From Paenibacillus sp. 481 (GTDB lineage: Bacteria > Bacillota > Bacilli > Paenibacillales > Paenibacillaceae): a DNA stretch of 64,000 nt. Below are positions 53,683-61,058 of this stretch, in pieces (the stretch's first letter is position 1; every line of letters starts with the position of its first letter). Made by a program: the position numbers and the translations under genes. The notes beneath the pieces were generated by a model, which saw only the letters and a list, made by a program, of their open reading frames with translations, ran no database searches and was not told where the DNA came from. Location: assembly GCF_021223605.1 (NCBI RefSeq), contig NZ_CP075175.1, positions 5,039,501 through 5,103,500 of the forward strand, read 5' to 3'.

Positions 53683-54204
53683 TCATTGTAATTTCGTTAT
53701 CTTGCTGTTACATTCCAAAATGCGTACAACAACTTGTTTTTCAATCGGTTCACCAGCCCAATCTTTTATCACGGCATACCTTTTCAGGAAGCCGTATGGA
53801 AGGCACTATGTGATATTCCGTATGGTCAAGCCAGGTCCTACTCGGATATTGCTCGACAAATTCAAAAACCGACTGCGGTTCGGGCAATAGGGAGGGCCAT
53901 TGGAGCCAATCCGATCCTGATTACGGTTCCATGCCATCGTGTTATCGATAAAAATGGATCGCTGACGGGTTATCGCGGCGGAATGGACATGAAAACGCAA
54001 CTGTTGGAACTTGAACAAGGCTAGGTTTCGTCTGAGCTTACTTACATCGTAAAATTGGTCATCTATAAATGTGAATTAATGGAGGTGTAATATGGAAAAT
54101 AAAAAATATTATAATTTTTACAAACTTTGGCTAGGGCAGTCTATAAGTTTATTAGGTACCCAGTTTACAATAGTAGCTTTGCCTCTGTTTGCATTAGAGG
54201 TGCT
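53683..54204 (+). repeat. Decayed partial duplicate of the adaA-adaB-MFS locus
   Basis: 53683-53739 matches 31141-31197 (adaA upstream region). Then about 900 bp are missing, and 53745-54204 matches 32106-32556 (3' part of adaB through the first ~40 codons of the MFS gene). Identity is high by eye, with scattered changes. The copy has lost all of adaA and the first half of adaB, and its MFS piece stops early. Confidence 0.9.
53734..54024 (+). pseudogene. Truncated adaB copy (C-terminal domain only)
   Basis: Up to 96 residues, equal to the C-terminal half of AdaB. It keeps the DNA-binding helix (YGQARSYSDIARQIQKPTAVRAIGRAIGANP) and the active Cys (ITVPCHRVIDKNGSLTGYRGG). The N-terminal domain is gone, and the only in-frame starts have no ribosome site. 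The size matches alkyltransferase-like proteins, so weak function is not excluded, but a remnant is more likely. Confidence 0.75.
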
Positions 54205-54223
54205 TAAAAGAAATCAAGTATAA
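54092..54223 (+). pseudogene. 5' fragment of an MFS transporter gene
   Basis: ATG 54092 with GGAGGTG before it opens a frame (ENKKYYNFYKLWLGQSISLLGTQ...) nearly identical to the MFS gene at 32441. It ends after about 43 residues, where homology breaks off at 54204 and foreign sequence begins. Confidence 0.85.
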
Positions 54224-54452
54224 AGGGCTAGCTAACATATCCAAGGTCGTTTTAGTTGATCGATTAGTAAAAGAAGGCGACACGATACCAACTATTGTAG
54301 ACGGTACTGGGCGCAAAGGATATATAGTGTTTACGGCTAATGATATAAAACATTTGCACGAAGTTGCAGATAAAATATGCGACAATATAACGTTTGTTTA
54401 TGAGGATTTGTCAGAATGGAAACCTTCATTTAACAAAATATTTAAAAAGTAG
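54207..54452 (+). pseudogene. C-terminal remnant of an unidentified gene
   Basis: From 54207 a frame runs 81 codons to TAG: GLANISKVVLVDRLVKEGDTIPTIVDGTGRKGYIVFTANDIKHLHEV... ending NKIFKK. It looks coding (regular composition, mixed hydrophobic pattern) but has no start of its own. It directly follows the broken MFS copy, so it marks a fusion point of a rearrangement. Family not recognised. Confidence 0.5.
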
Positions 54453-54462
54453 CCGAATTCAT

Positions 54463-54497
54463 AGAACCACTGGACTTTGTGTCTGGTGGTTTTTATT
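54463..54497 (+). terminator. Rho-independent terminator
   Basis: AACCACTGGA (54465-54474) pairs with TCTGGTGGTT (54482-54491; one G-T pair), then TTTT. Confidence 0.75.
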
Positions 54498-54628
54498 CGA
54501 AATGCTGGCGGTACCCTACTAGCGAGTTCCCAATTGTACGGTACATCCATCTTTTAGCTATCGTGTACAAGCTGCGCGTGATTTAGCTTTCGATTCACTT
54601 GCATTTTCGTAAAGCGTGATCAAAATAA

Positions 54629-54671
54629 TGTGAAGTTTATCACAAACGTTTCGGCCATTTCCCTGTAAACT
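54629..54671 (+). promoter_or_regulatory. Fnr/CRP box and class II promoter of nirBDC
   Basis: TGTGAAGTTTATCACA (54629-54644) is a perfect TGTGA-N6-TCACA site. TAAACT at 54666-54671 lies where a -10 should be if the box is centred at -41.5. The layout fits activation by Fnr under oxygen limitation. Confidence 0.8.
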
Positions 54672-54718
54672 TTACTTATCGACATACAAACTTGAGATCT
54701 ATCGAGGAGGCTCCCAAC

Positions 54719-57160
54719 ATGACGCCTAATAAAGAAAAGCTTGTAGTCATTGGTAACGGAATGGCTGGCATCAGTACCGTGGAACAAATATTGAAACTGA
54801 CTTCGCGTTTCGATATTACCGTATTTGGCAACGAGCCTCATCCTAACTATAACCGCATTTTGCTGTCCTACGTGTTAGATGGCAGCAAAACGATCGACGA
54901 TATTGTATTGAATGGATGGGATTGGTACAAAGAGAACGGCATTACGCTACATACCGAGATGTCAGTATCTCATATTGACGAAACGAATCAAGAAATAGTG
55001 ACGGACAGCGGAAAGCGCGTGTGTTACGATAAAGCCATTATTGCAACAGGGTCGAATCCGTTTATGTTGCCCATACCTGGCAGTAAGAAACAAGGCGTTA
55101 TCGGCTTTAGGGACATTTCCGACTGCCAGCAGATGTTGAAAGCGGCCAAAACGTACAAGAAAGCAGCCGTTATTGGCGGAGGGCTGCTGGGGCTGGAAGC
55201 AGCTAAAGGTTTGGTACATCTCGGGATGAGCGTAACCGTAGTCCATCTGATGGAAGATTTGATGGAGCGTCAGCTCGATCATCAGGCAGCGTTGATGCTA
55301 AAGGCTGAGCTGGAGAGCCAAGGCATCCAATTTGCGATGGGCAAGCAAACGGTCGAACTGCTCGGAGACGAGCGTGTTTCCGGTCTAAGATTCGCGGACG
55401 GGACGATGCTGGAAGCCGAGTTCGTCGTTATGGCCGTAGGCATTAAGCCGAATGTCGCCGTTGCGTTAGGTAGCGGGATCGAAACGAATCGCGGCATACT
55501 TGTGAACGACTACATGCAAACTTCAATGCCAGAAGTCTATGCGGTTGGAGAATGCAACGAACACCGCGGTGTCTGCTATGGGCTCGTTGCTCCGCTTTTT
55601 GAGCAGGGGATGGTACTGGCAAAACATTTGTGCGGTGTAGATACGCTCCCCTATGAAGGCTCCGTCTTATCGACGAAGCTGAAAATATCGGGCGTGGACG
55701 TTTTTTCAACAGGCGAATTCATCGAGGGACCGGATCATGTTGTCATTGCTCACAAGGATGAATGGAAGCGGACGTACAAAAAAATATTGCTGAAAGACGA
55801 TGTGATGGTAGGCGCGGTGTTGTTCGGGGACATCACCGATTCCGCTCAATTGCAAAAGCTCATTAAGCAAAAAACAGTCATGACCGACGAAATTTATAGT
55901 TTCTTGATGGGTACTGGCTGCTGCGGCAGTGGAGCCAAAAATTCAGCTTCCGTAGAAGCGATGGCCGACGAAGAAATTGTGTGCGGCTGCAACGGTGTGA
56001 CCAAGAAGAACATCGTGGATGCGGTTGCCGAAAAAGGATTTTCGACGCTGGATGAAATCAAAGTGTACACAGGTGCAACGCGTTCCTGTGGGGGCTGTAA
56101 ACCTGTTGTCGAGCAAATACTGCAATACGTTCTAGGCGATGGGTTTAAAGCCACCATCAAACAAGGCATTTGTGGCTGCACAACGCTTAGCCGCGACGAG
56201 ATTGTGGCTGAGATCAAAGCGAAAGGGCTAACATCGACCAAGGAAGTGATGAACGTACTGGATTGGAGCCAACCGGAAGGCTGCTCCAAGTGCCGTCCCG
56301 CGCTGAATTACTATTTGGGCATGCTCTATCCGGACACCTATGAAGACGAGAAACAATCGCGTTTCGTGAACGAACGTTTGAACGCGAATATCCAGAAGGA
56401 CGGAACGTATACGATCATTCCGCGGATGTATGGCGGCGTCACTACGCCGGAAGATTTGAAAAAGCTCGTTGACGTTTCGCTAAAATACGATGTGAAGTGC
56501 GTAAAAGTGACGGGCGGGCAGCGGATTGGCCTTATGGGATTGAAAAAAGAGGACGTTCCAAAAGTATGGGAAGAGCTGGATATGCCGTCCGGCTATGCAT
56601 ATGCCAAATCGCTTCGGACCGTCAAAACGTGCGTCGGCTCGACATTTTGTCGCTTCGGCACTCAGGATTCGATGGGTATGGGTGAATTGCTGGAGCGCAA
56701 GTTTGAACGTCTCGATTTGCCGGCAAAATTCAAATACGCAGTCAACGGCTGCCCGCGAAACTGCGCCGAAGCATGCACCAAAGATATTGGCATTGTCGGC
56801 AATGACGGTGGTTGGGAAATATTTATCGGTGGCAACGGTGGCATTAAAGCGCGCTTGGCAGATTTACTGTGCAAAGTGAAAACGGATCAGGAGTTGATCG
56901 ATCTTTGTGCGGCAATTATGCAGCATTACAGAGAGACAGGAAACTATTTGGAACGGACATCGGAATGGGTGGAGCGCATGGGAGTGGATGCGATTCGCAA
57001 GGCAGTTGTTGACGATGTGGACAACCGTAAAGCATTGGTGGAACGTATCGAGTTTGCTTTGCAGCAGGTTGAAGAACCGTGGAGGAAACTGCTGAACGAC
57101 AAGGATACGTGTACGGCTCTGTTCCAAAGATTGGCGCCTGCTGCCCAATCCATCAACTAA
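54719..57160 (+). CDS. nirB: Nitrite reductase (NADH) large subunit
   Basis: 813 residues. Reduces nitrite to ammonium in the cytoplasm with NADH, FAD, iron-sulfur and siroheme centres. Domains: FAD/NAD(P)-binding part (VVIGNGMAGISTVEQI at the start; AAVIGGGLLGLEAAKGL), two BFD-like [2Fe-2S] segments (VCGCNGVTKKNIVDAV with CGGCKP; CGCTTLSRDEIVAEI with CSKCRP), the nitrite/sulfite reductase half-domain, and the siroheme-[4Fe-4S] Cys sets (KTCVGSTFCRFG and NGCPRNCAEACTKD). ATG 54719 has GAGGAGG 8 bp before it. nirD follows 33 bp later. Siroheme-synthesis genes are not in the window. Confidence 0.96.
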   Translation: MTPNKEKLVVIGNGMAGISTVEQILKLTSRFDITVFGNEPHPNYNRILLSYVLDGSKTIDDIVLNGWDWYKENGITLHTEMSVSHIDETNQEIVTDSGKRVCYDKAIIATGSNPFMLPIPGSKKQGVIGFRDISDCQQMLKAAKTYKKAAVIGGGLLGLEAAKGLVHLGMSVTVVHLMEDLMERQLDHQAALMLKAELESQGIQFAMGKQTVELLGDERVSGLRFADGTMLEAEFVVMAVGIKPNVAVALGSGIETNRGILVNDYMQTSMPEVYAVGECNEHRGVCYGLVAPLFEQGMVLAKHLCGVDTLPYEGSVLSTKLKISGVDVFSTGEFIEGPDHVVIAHKDEWKRTYKKILLKDDVMVGAVLFGDITDSAQLQKLIKQKTVMTDEIYSFLMGTGCCGSGAKNSASVEAMADEEIVCGCNGVTKKNIVDAVAEKGFSTLDEIKVYTGATRSCGGCKPVVEQILQYVLGDGFKATIKQGICGCTTLSRDEIVAEIKAKGLTSTKEVMNVLDWSQPEGCSKCRPALNYYLGMLYPDTYEDEKQSRFVNERLNANIQKDGTYTIIPRMYGGVTTPEDLKKLVDVSLKYDVKCVKVTGGQRIGLMGLKKEDVPKVWEELDMPSGYAYAKSLRTVKTCVGSTFCRFGTQDSMGMGELLERKFERLDLPAKFKYAVNGCPRNCAEACTKDIGIVGNDGGWEIFIGGNGGIKARLADLLCKVKTDQELIDLCAAIMQHYRETGNYLERTSEWVERMGVDAIRKAVVDDVDNRKALVERIEFALQQVEEPWRKLLNDKDTCTALFQRLAPAAQSIN

Positions 57161-57193
57161 GTTTTTTCGTAAATAGGGAAGGGGGACGAATGC

Positions 57194-57532
57194 ATGAAAG
57201 AGCAGGGTGTTTTTTATCCGATAGGGACACTTGACCAGTTCTTGCCGCAGATGGGGCGCACAGTAGAATGGAATGGATGGGAGGTCGCTGTTTTTCGTAC
57301 TTCAACCGATAAGGTGTATGCTTTGGAAAATCGCAACCCGCATCCGAAAGGTGGGCCGCTTGTTGAAGGAATCGTTGCGGGATGCTACATATACGATCCG
57401 CTTTATGATTGGAAGATCGATCTAACGACAGGACTCGTCCAATCTCCTGATGAGGGGCAAGTTCTTTCGTTCCCGTTAAAGGTAGAGGGAGGCCGCGTTT
57501 ACATCGCTGCGCCCGCAATCCACTCGGTATAA
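57194..57532 (+). CDS. nirD: Nitrite reductase (NADH) small subunit
   Basis: 112 residues, NirD type with a Rieske-like fold. The Rieske Cys/His ligand pairs are not present as CxH and CxxH; the region reads ENRNPHPKGGPLVEGIVAGCYIYDPLYDWKIDL. This matches the usual loss of the cluster in NirD small subunits. AAGGGGGACG lies 9 bp before ATG 57194. It forms the enzyme with NirB and is followed 63 bp later by nirC. Confidence 0.92.
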   Translation: MKEQGVFYPIGTLDQFLPQMGRTVEWNGWEVAVFRTSTDKVYALENRNPHPKGGPLVEGIVAGCYIYDPLYDWKIDLTTGLVQSPDEGQVLSFPLKVEGGRVYIAAPAIHSV

Positions 57533-57595
57533 ATGTTGAGCCATGTATTTCAGGCGAATTCTAATCCATCGAAGTGTATCCGGGAGGACTGATCT

Positions 57596-58375
57596 ATGTT
57601 TACGTCAAGCGTTGAAACGACGATAGAAGCGGCTGTTAAAAAGAAAGAGAAGATGAACAAAAGCACTGCGCGCTATGCGGTGTCTGCTTTGCTGGCGGGG
57701 GCCTATGTGGGACTCGGCATTATCCTGATTTACTCGATAGGGGCGCCGCTTGCAGCAATAAAATCCCCGTTTCAGCCGATGCTCATGGGGATGTCCTTCG
57801 GACTGGCGCTGACGCTTGTTGTCTTCGCAGGCTCGGAGTTGTTTACGGGAAATAATATGTTTTTTACCATGAGCACGTTGGCCCGCAGAACAACAGTAGC
57901 CGATACGTTGAAAAACTGGGTGATCGTGTTCGTCGGCAACTTGGCTGGCGCCGTATTGCTCAGCTTGCTAATCGTGGGTACAGGCCTATTCAAAGAAGCA
58001 GGGCCAGATCACCTGCTCTTCACCGCTGCCGCCAAAAAAATGGAGCTGCCGTTCGTTGAATTGTTTTTCCGCGGCATTTTGTGCAACTGGCTCGTATGCT
58101 TGGCCCTATGGATGGCAGCCAGAGCGAAGGAAGACATCGCCAAGATCGTACTTATCTGGTGGTGCTTGTATGCATTTATCGCCAGCGGCTATGAACACAG
58201 CGTAGCGAATATGACGCTGCTCAGCTTAGCTTACCTGCTCCCGCAGCATCCAGAATCAATCACACTTGCTGGCTGGTTTCAGAACATGATACCTGTCACG
58301 CTTGGGAACATCGTTGGCGGTGGAGTATTCGTTGCTTTAGCGTATTGGTTTATATCACCAGTACGAAGCAAGTGA
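57596..58375 (+). CDS. nirC: Formate/nitrite transporter family protein (NirC)
   Basis: 259 residues with six helices of the FNT family; typical segments GAYVGLGIILIYSIGAP, SELFTGNNMFFTMSTLARRTTVADTLKNWVIVFVGNLAGAV, GILCNWLVCLALWMAARAKEDIAK and SGYEHSVANM (the conserved His for anion handling). As third gene after nirB and nirD it should import nitrite. GGGAGGA lies 8-9 bp before ATG. Its stop codon falls within the left end of a dif-like sequence. Confidence 0.94.
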   Translation: MFTSSVETTIEAAVKKKEKMNKSTARYAVSALLAGAYVGLGIILIYSIGAPLAAIKSPFQPMLMGMSFGLALTLVVFAGSELFTGNNMFFTMSTLARRTTVADTLKNWVIVFVGNLAGAVLLSLLIVGTGLFKEAGPDHLLFTAAAKKMELPFVELFFRGILCNWLVCLALWMAARAKEDIAKIVLIWWCLYAFIASGYEHSVANMTLLSLAYLLPQHPESITLAGWFQNMIPVTLGNIVGGGVFVALAYWFISPVRSK

Positions 58376-58399
58376 TACATAATATATATTATGTAAACA
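58372..58399 (+). other. dif-like site A
   Basis: The 28-base window contains ATAATATATATTATGTAAAC (58379-58398). All 20 bases fit the core and right arm of the Firmicute chromosome-dimer-resolution site dif as I recall it. Its centre ACATAATATATATTATGT is an 18-bp perfect palindrome. The left arm (GTGATAC) is closer to the E. coli dif left arm. A similar site lies at 60895, and a tyrosine recombinase gene is between them. Confidence 0.6.
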
Positions 58400-58435
58400 T
58401 AGTGCCTGCAACTAGGAATTATGCTTACAAATTTT

Positions 58436-58475
58436 AGAATGGGTTGCTTCACTATGGAGCAACCCATTCTTTTGT
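58436..58475 (+). terminator. Rho-independent terminator after nirC
   Basis: AGAATGGGTTGCT (from 58436) pairs with AGCAACCCATTCT (ending near 58470), followed by TTTTG. Confidence 0.92.
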
Positions 58476-58638
58476 TAAACACAAACAACTGGGATGGTCT
58501 CATGTCGTACGAACACTTTTGGGACAGCCCTTTCTACTTAGGGACCAATATTAGAGTGATGAGAAACCACTTTGTAGCTGTTCGCCATAAAGGGTTCGTT
58601 GTATGCCCAGTCACAATCGGGTTTCCGGCTGTTTCGGT

Positions 58639-59424
58639 CTAGGCGGGCAGAAAACGAGCCAATCGCTCGATGATCCGATCATGTGCTTGCAAAAATACTC
58701 CATGTCCAGCGTCCGGCACCATTAAGAGCTGGGCATCCGGGATGCGTTGAGCCAAAATTTCTGCGTGGGCGGGGGTGAAGATCCAGTCCGCTTCTCCGTG
58801 AATGACCAGCGTTGGAACGGAGATGGTAGGCAAACGGTCATAAGAATCGAAGCTTTGATAGGCAGCGTTATGAATGGATGCGGTTCGCTGCTCGACGGGA
58901 TAAGTCTGCATGAGCTTCGCCAATTGTTCCATCAATGCTGGGTTATCTCGAATGAACAACTCCGGGAACAGAAGACGTAGCGAATCTTGAGGAGAATTAA
59001 GGACGAATTCACCATTTATCAGCTCGAGCATCTGTGAAGAAAGCGCGGCGCGCGTTACGCCAGAAGTCGTGCACACCAGCACCAGCTTTTCCACGCGATC
59101 CGGGCTCTGAAGCGCGACCTCTTGAGCGATCATACCTCCCATCGATTGGCCGAGTACGTAGGCTTTCTCTATTTGCAGCTCATTCATTAACCCCACGACA
59201 TCCGTAGCCATGTCCGCAATCCCGTACTCCTCCGCCGGATGTCCGCTGCGTCCCGAACCCCGGTTGTCCAGCATAATGAAGCGGTACCTGTCCGCCAGCG
59301 CGCTTCTCGTTGCTGGATGCCACCAATCCAGATTGCTGTCCTTTCCTTGAATGCCGATCAAAGGAAAGCCTTTTCCTTCGGTTTCATAATAAATCGATAT
59401 GCCGTTTGACGTAAATATCGCCAT
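58639..59424 (-). CDS. Alpha/beta hydrolase
   Basis: 261 residues: oxyanion loop in IGIQGKDSNLDWW, MLDNRGSGRSG, nucleophile LGQSMGGMIAQEVALQSPDRVEKLVLVCT, the acid in VIHGEADWIFTP and the His in VPDAGHGVFLQAHDR. This is the common 3-oxoadipate enol-lactonase-like layout. GGAGGAGAT lies 8 bp before ATG 59424. It lies inside the segment bounded by the two dif-like sites. Substrate unknown. Confidence 0.86.
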   Translation of the reverse strand: MAIFTSNGISIYYETEGKGFPLIGIQGKDSNLDWWHPATRSALADRYRFIMLDNRGSGRSGHPAEEYGIADMATDVVGLMNELQIEKAYVLGQSMGGMIAQEVALQSPDRVEKLVLVCTTSGVTRAALSSQMLELINGEFVLNSPQDSLRLLFPELFIRDNPALMEQLAKLMQTYPVEQRTASIHNAAYQSFDSYDRLPTISVPTLVIHGEADWIFTPAHAEILAQRIPDAQLLMVPDAGHGVFLQAHDRIIERLARFLPA

Positions 59425-59665
59425 CCGATCTCCTCCATCCCGCTGTTTTTTAACGATTATCGCCTGACTGCATGCATGTAACTATAATAACGAAATCACT
59501 TCCGAAAGGAAACACGCAAAAAAGTTCAACCGGGAAAAAGATCATTCGGGATCAGATGCGGTACATCTGTAGTCGGAAGGGTCAAATGTGCTAGTTAGCT
59601 TTTTAAAATTTGAACTGACTTTCTGGAAATAGGGATGTATTTACTTTTTTTAAAAAAACAATGAT
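59425..59665. other. Non-coding stretch between the hydrolase and hairpin region
   Basis: No gene is supported. A CTGCATGCATGTAAC stretch near 59467 is of the same kind as the palindrome at the namA promoter. The hydrolase promoter must lie here on the minus strand, but no clear boxes were found. Confidence 0.4.
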
Positions 59666-59740
59666 TGTGTCGCAAATTTCCGTATGGAACAACTTTTTTG
59701 TCGCTCTACAACGTGACTGTAGACGCGACACATTTTTTGT
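59666..59740 (+). other. Nested hairpin region, terminator-like
   Basis: TGTGTCGC (59666-59673) pairs with GCGACACA (59725-59732), and inside it GTCGCTCTAC (from 59700) pairs with GTAGACGCGAC (ending 59729). A T-run follows. No plus-strand gene precedes it within 1.2 kb, so it may end an unannotated small RNA or read-through from nirC. Confidence 0.45.
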
Positions 59741-59790
59741 TTGGACTTCTAATCAATAACTGCATATAATATTCATTATACGCAGTTATT
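59741..59790 (+). promoter_or_regulatory. Recombinase-gene promoter inside a large palindrome
   Basis: TTGGAC (59741-59746), 18 bases, TATAAT (59765-59770). The -10 lies in a palindrome with arms AACTGCATATAAT (59758-59770) and ATTATACGCAGTT (59775-59787), one mismatch, spacer ATTC. It may be an operator or a recombinase-binding site. Confidence 0.6.
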
Positions 59791-59920
59791 TGGGGCTGTT
59801 TTTAGGCTGTCATAACACGATGAAAAAGCGGTTAAAATGCCGTAACCACGCGGCTTATGAGCGATAAATAGATATAAGGATTCGATTACATAACAAAATC
59901 GCCTGAAGGGGGATAATAGA

Positions 59921-60847
59921 ATGAATTACGCACTTGAGAGTGAGTTGGAACTCTATGAAGAGCCGATAGAAGCATTTCGCCTTTGGATGACGAATGCGGG
60001 ATATACCTCTTATACGCAACGAAATTATATCGGGGACGTCTGTCAATTTTTGAGGACGTTAAATCAGAAGCCCGTGGAAGAGGTGAAAAAGTTTCACGTG
60101 CTTTCTTTTTTGGCAGGTGTAAAGTCGTCAGGGGTAAGTGATGCAACGCGAAACAGGAAACATTGTGCGTTAACAAGTTTTTACAAAGCACTTAATGAGT
60201 TGGAGTGGACGGATGTAAATCCGGCAGTCGGCGTAAAAAAGTCGAAGACGGAGACGAATCGTGCTCCGGTCTATTTGGAACCAGAGCAAGTGAGGACGCT
60301 GCTGACTAGTTCGGATGGCAAATACCGCAGCCGCAACATTGCGATTCTGATGCTCATGGCTTATGCGGGATTGCGGGTGGGCGAGGTTCATCGGCTAAGT
60401 TTATCCGACTACCATCGCGAGCGGCGCACGATTGAAGTACTAGGTAAAGGCCGCAAATGGCGGACCGTTCCGTTAGCTGAACCTGTAGCAGCGCAGCTAG
60501 AGCTGGCGATAGCTGACCGCTTAACGCCATGGCGGCCTGGTGAGGACGCGATGTTTATTTCGCAAAAGGGACGTCGTCTATCGGTGCGCAATATTCAGCT
60601 TATCGCCGAGCAAGCGTTCAGTACGCTGCAATCGCAAGATGAGCGCAATCGGTCTGGCCGCGGGCGGGCATATTCATGCCATAAGCTGCGCCACTCCTTT
60701 GCGACATTGTTGCTGCGCAGCGGAGCAGATATTCGCACCGTGCAAGAAATGCTCGGTCACTCGTCCATCCAGACAACAACCGTGTATACGCACGTTTCGG
60801 ATAAGCAAAAAGAAGAGGCGGCGCAACGTTTACTGTCCTTTATGTAA
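59921..60847 (+). CDS. Tyrosine recombinase, XerC/XerD-like
   Basis: 308 residues. N-terminal SAM-like core-binding domain (IEAFRLWMTNAGYTSYTQRNYIGDVCQFLRTL) and the catalytic domain with all residues: Arg in AGLRVGEVHRL, Lys in GKGRKWRTVPL, His-x-x-Arg in HKLRHSFATLLLRSGADI, His in LGHSSIQTT and the nucleophile Tyr in VYTHVS. Size and closeness to XerC/XerD are usual for site-specific resolvases, not for large phage integrases. GAAGGGGG lies 8-9 bp before ATG. It lies between two dif-like sites; it may be a Xer protein acting on them, or the recombinase of a small element. Confidence 0.92.
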   Translation: MNYALESELELYEEPIEAFRLWMTNAGYTSYTQRNYIGDVCQFLRTLNQKPVEEVKKFHVLSFLAGVKSSGVSDATRNRKHCALTSFYKALNELEWTDVNPAVGVKKSKTETNRAPVYLEPEQVRTLLTSSDGKYRSRNIAILMLMAYAGLRVGEVHRLSLSDYHRERRTIEVLGKGRKWRTVPLAEPVAAQLELAIADRLTPWRPGEDAMFISQKGRRLSVRNIQLIAEQAFSTLQSQDERNRSGRGRAYSCHKLRHSFATLLLRSGADIRTVQEMLGHSSIQTTTVYTHVSDKQKEEAAQRLLSFM

Positions 60848-60894
60848 CGCGAAATATAACAAGGAGTGAAACAAGGAAAATGAAGCTTGAATTA

Positions 60895-60922
60895 TATAGA
60901 CATAATTAATATTATGTAAACT
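60895..60922 (+). other. dif-like site B
   Basis: The 28-base window includes ATAAT followed, after TA, by ATATTATGTAAACT, the right arm of Firmicute dif. It shares the ACATAAT left part and ATATTATGTAAAC right part with site A in the same orientation, 2.5 kb apart. It lies 47 bp after the recombinase gene. Confidence 0.55.
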
Positions 60923-61058
60923 TAATTCCCCGGCCAGCCATTTCTATAAGCACCTATGCTAAATAAGTGCTAGCAACTTTTTCAACCATTACGCATAATG
61001 ATTCCTTCCTCTTTGCACACTAAATGTATCCATGGCAAGAGGGAGGAGCGTGTTAGGC

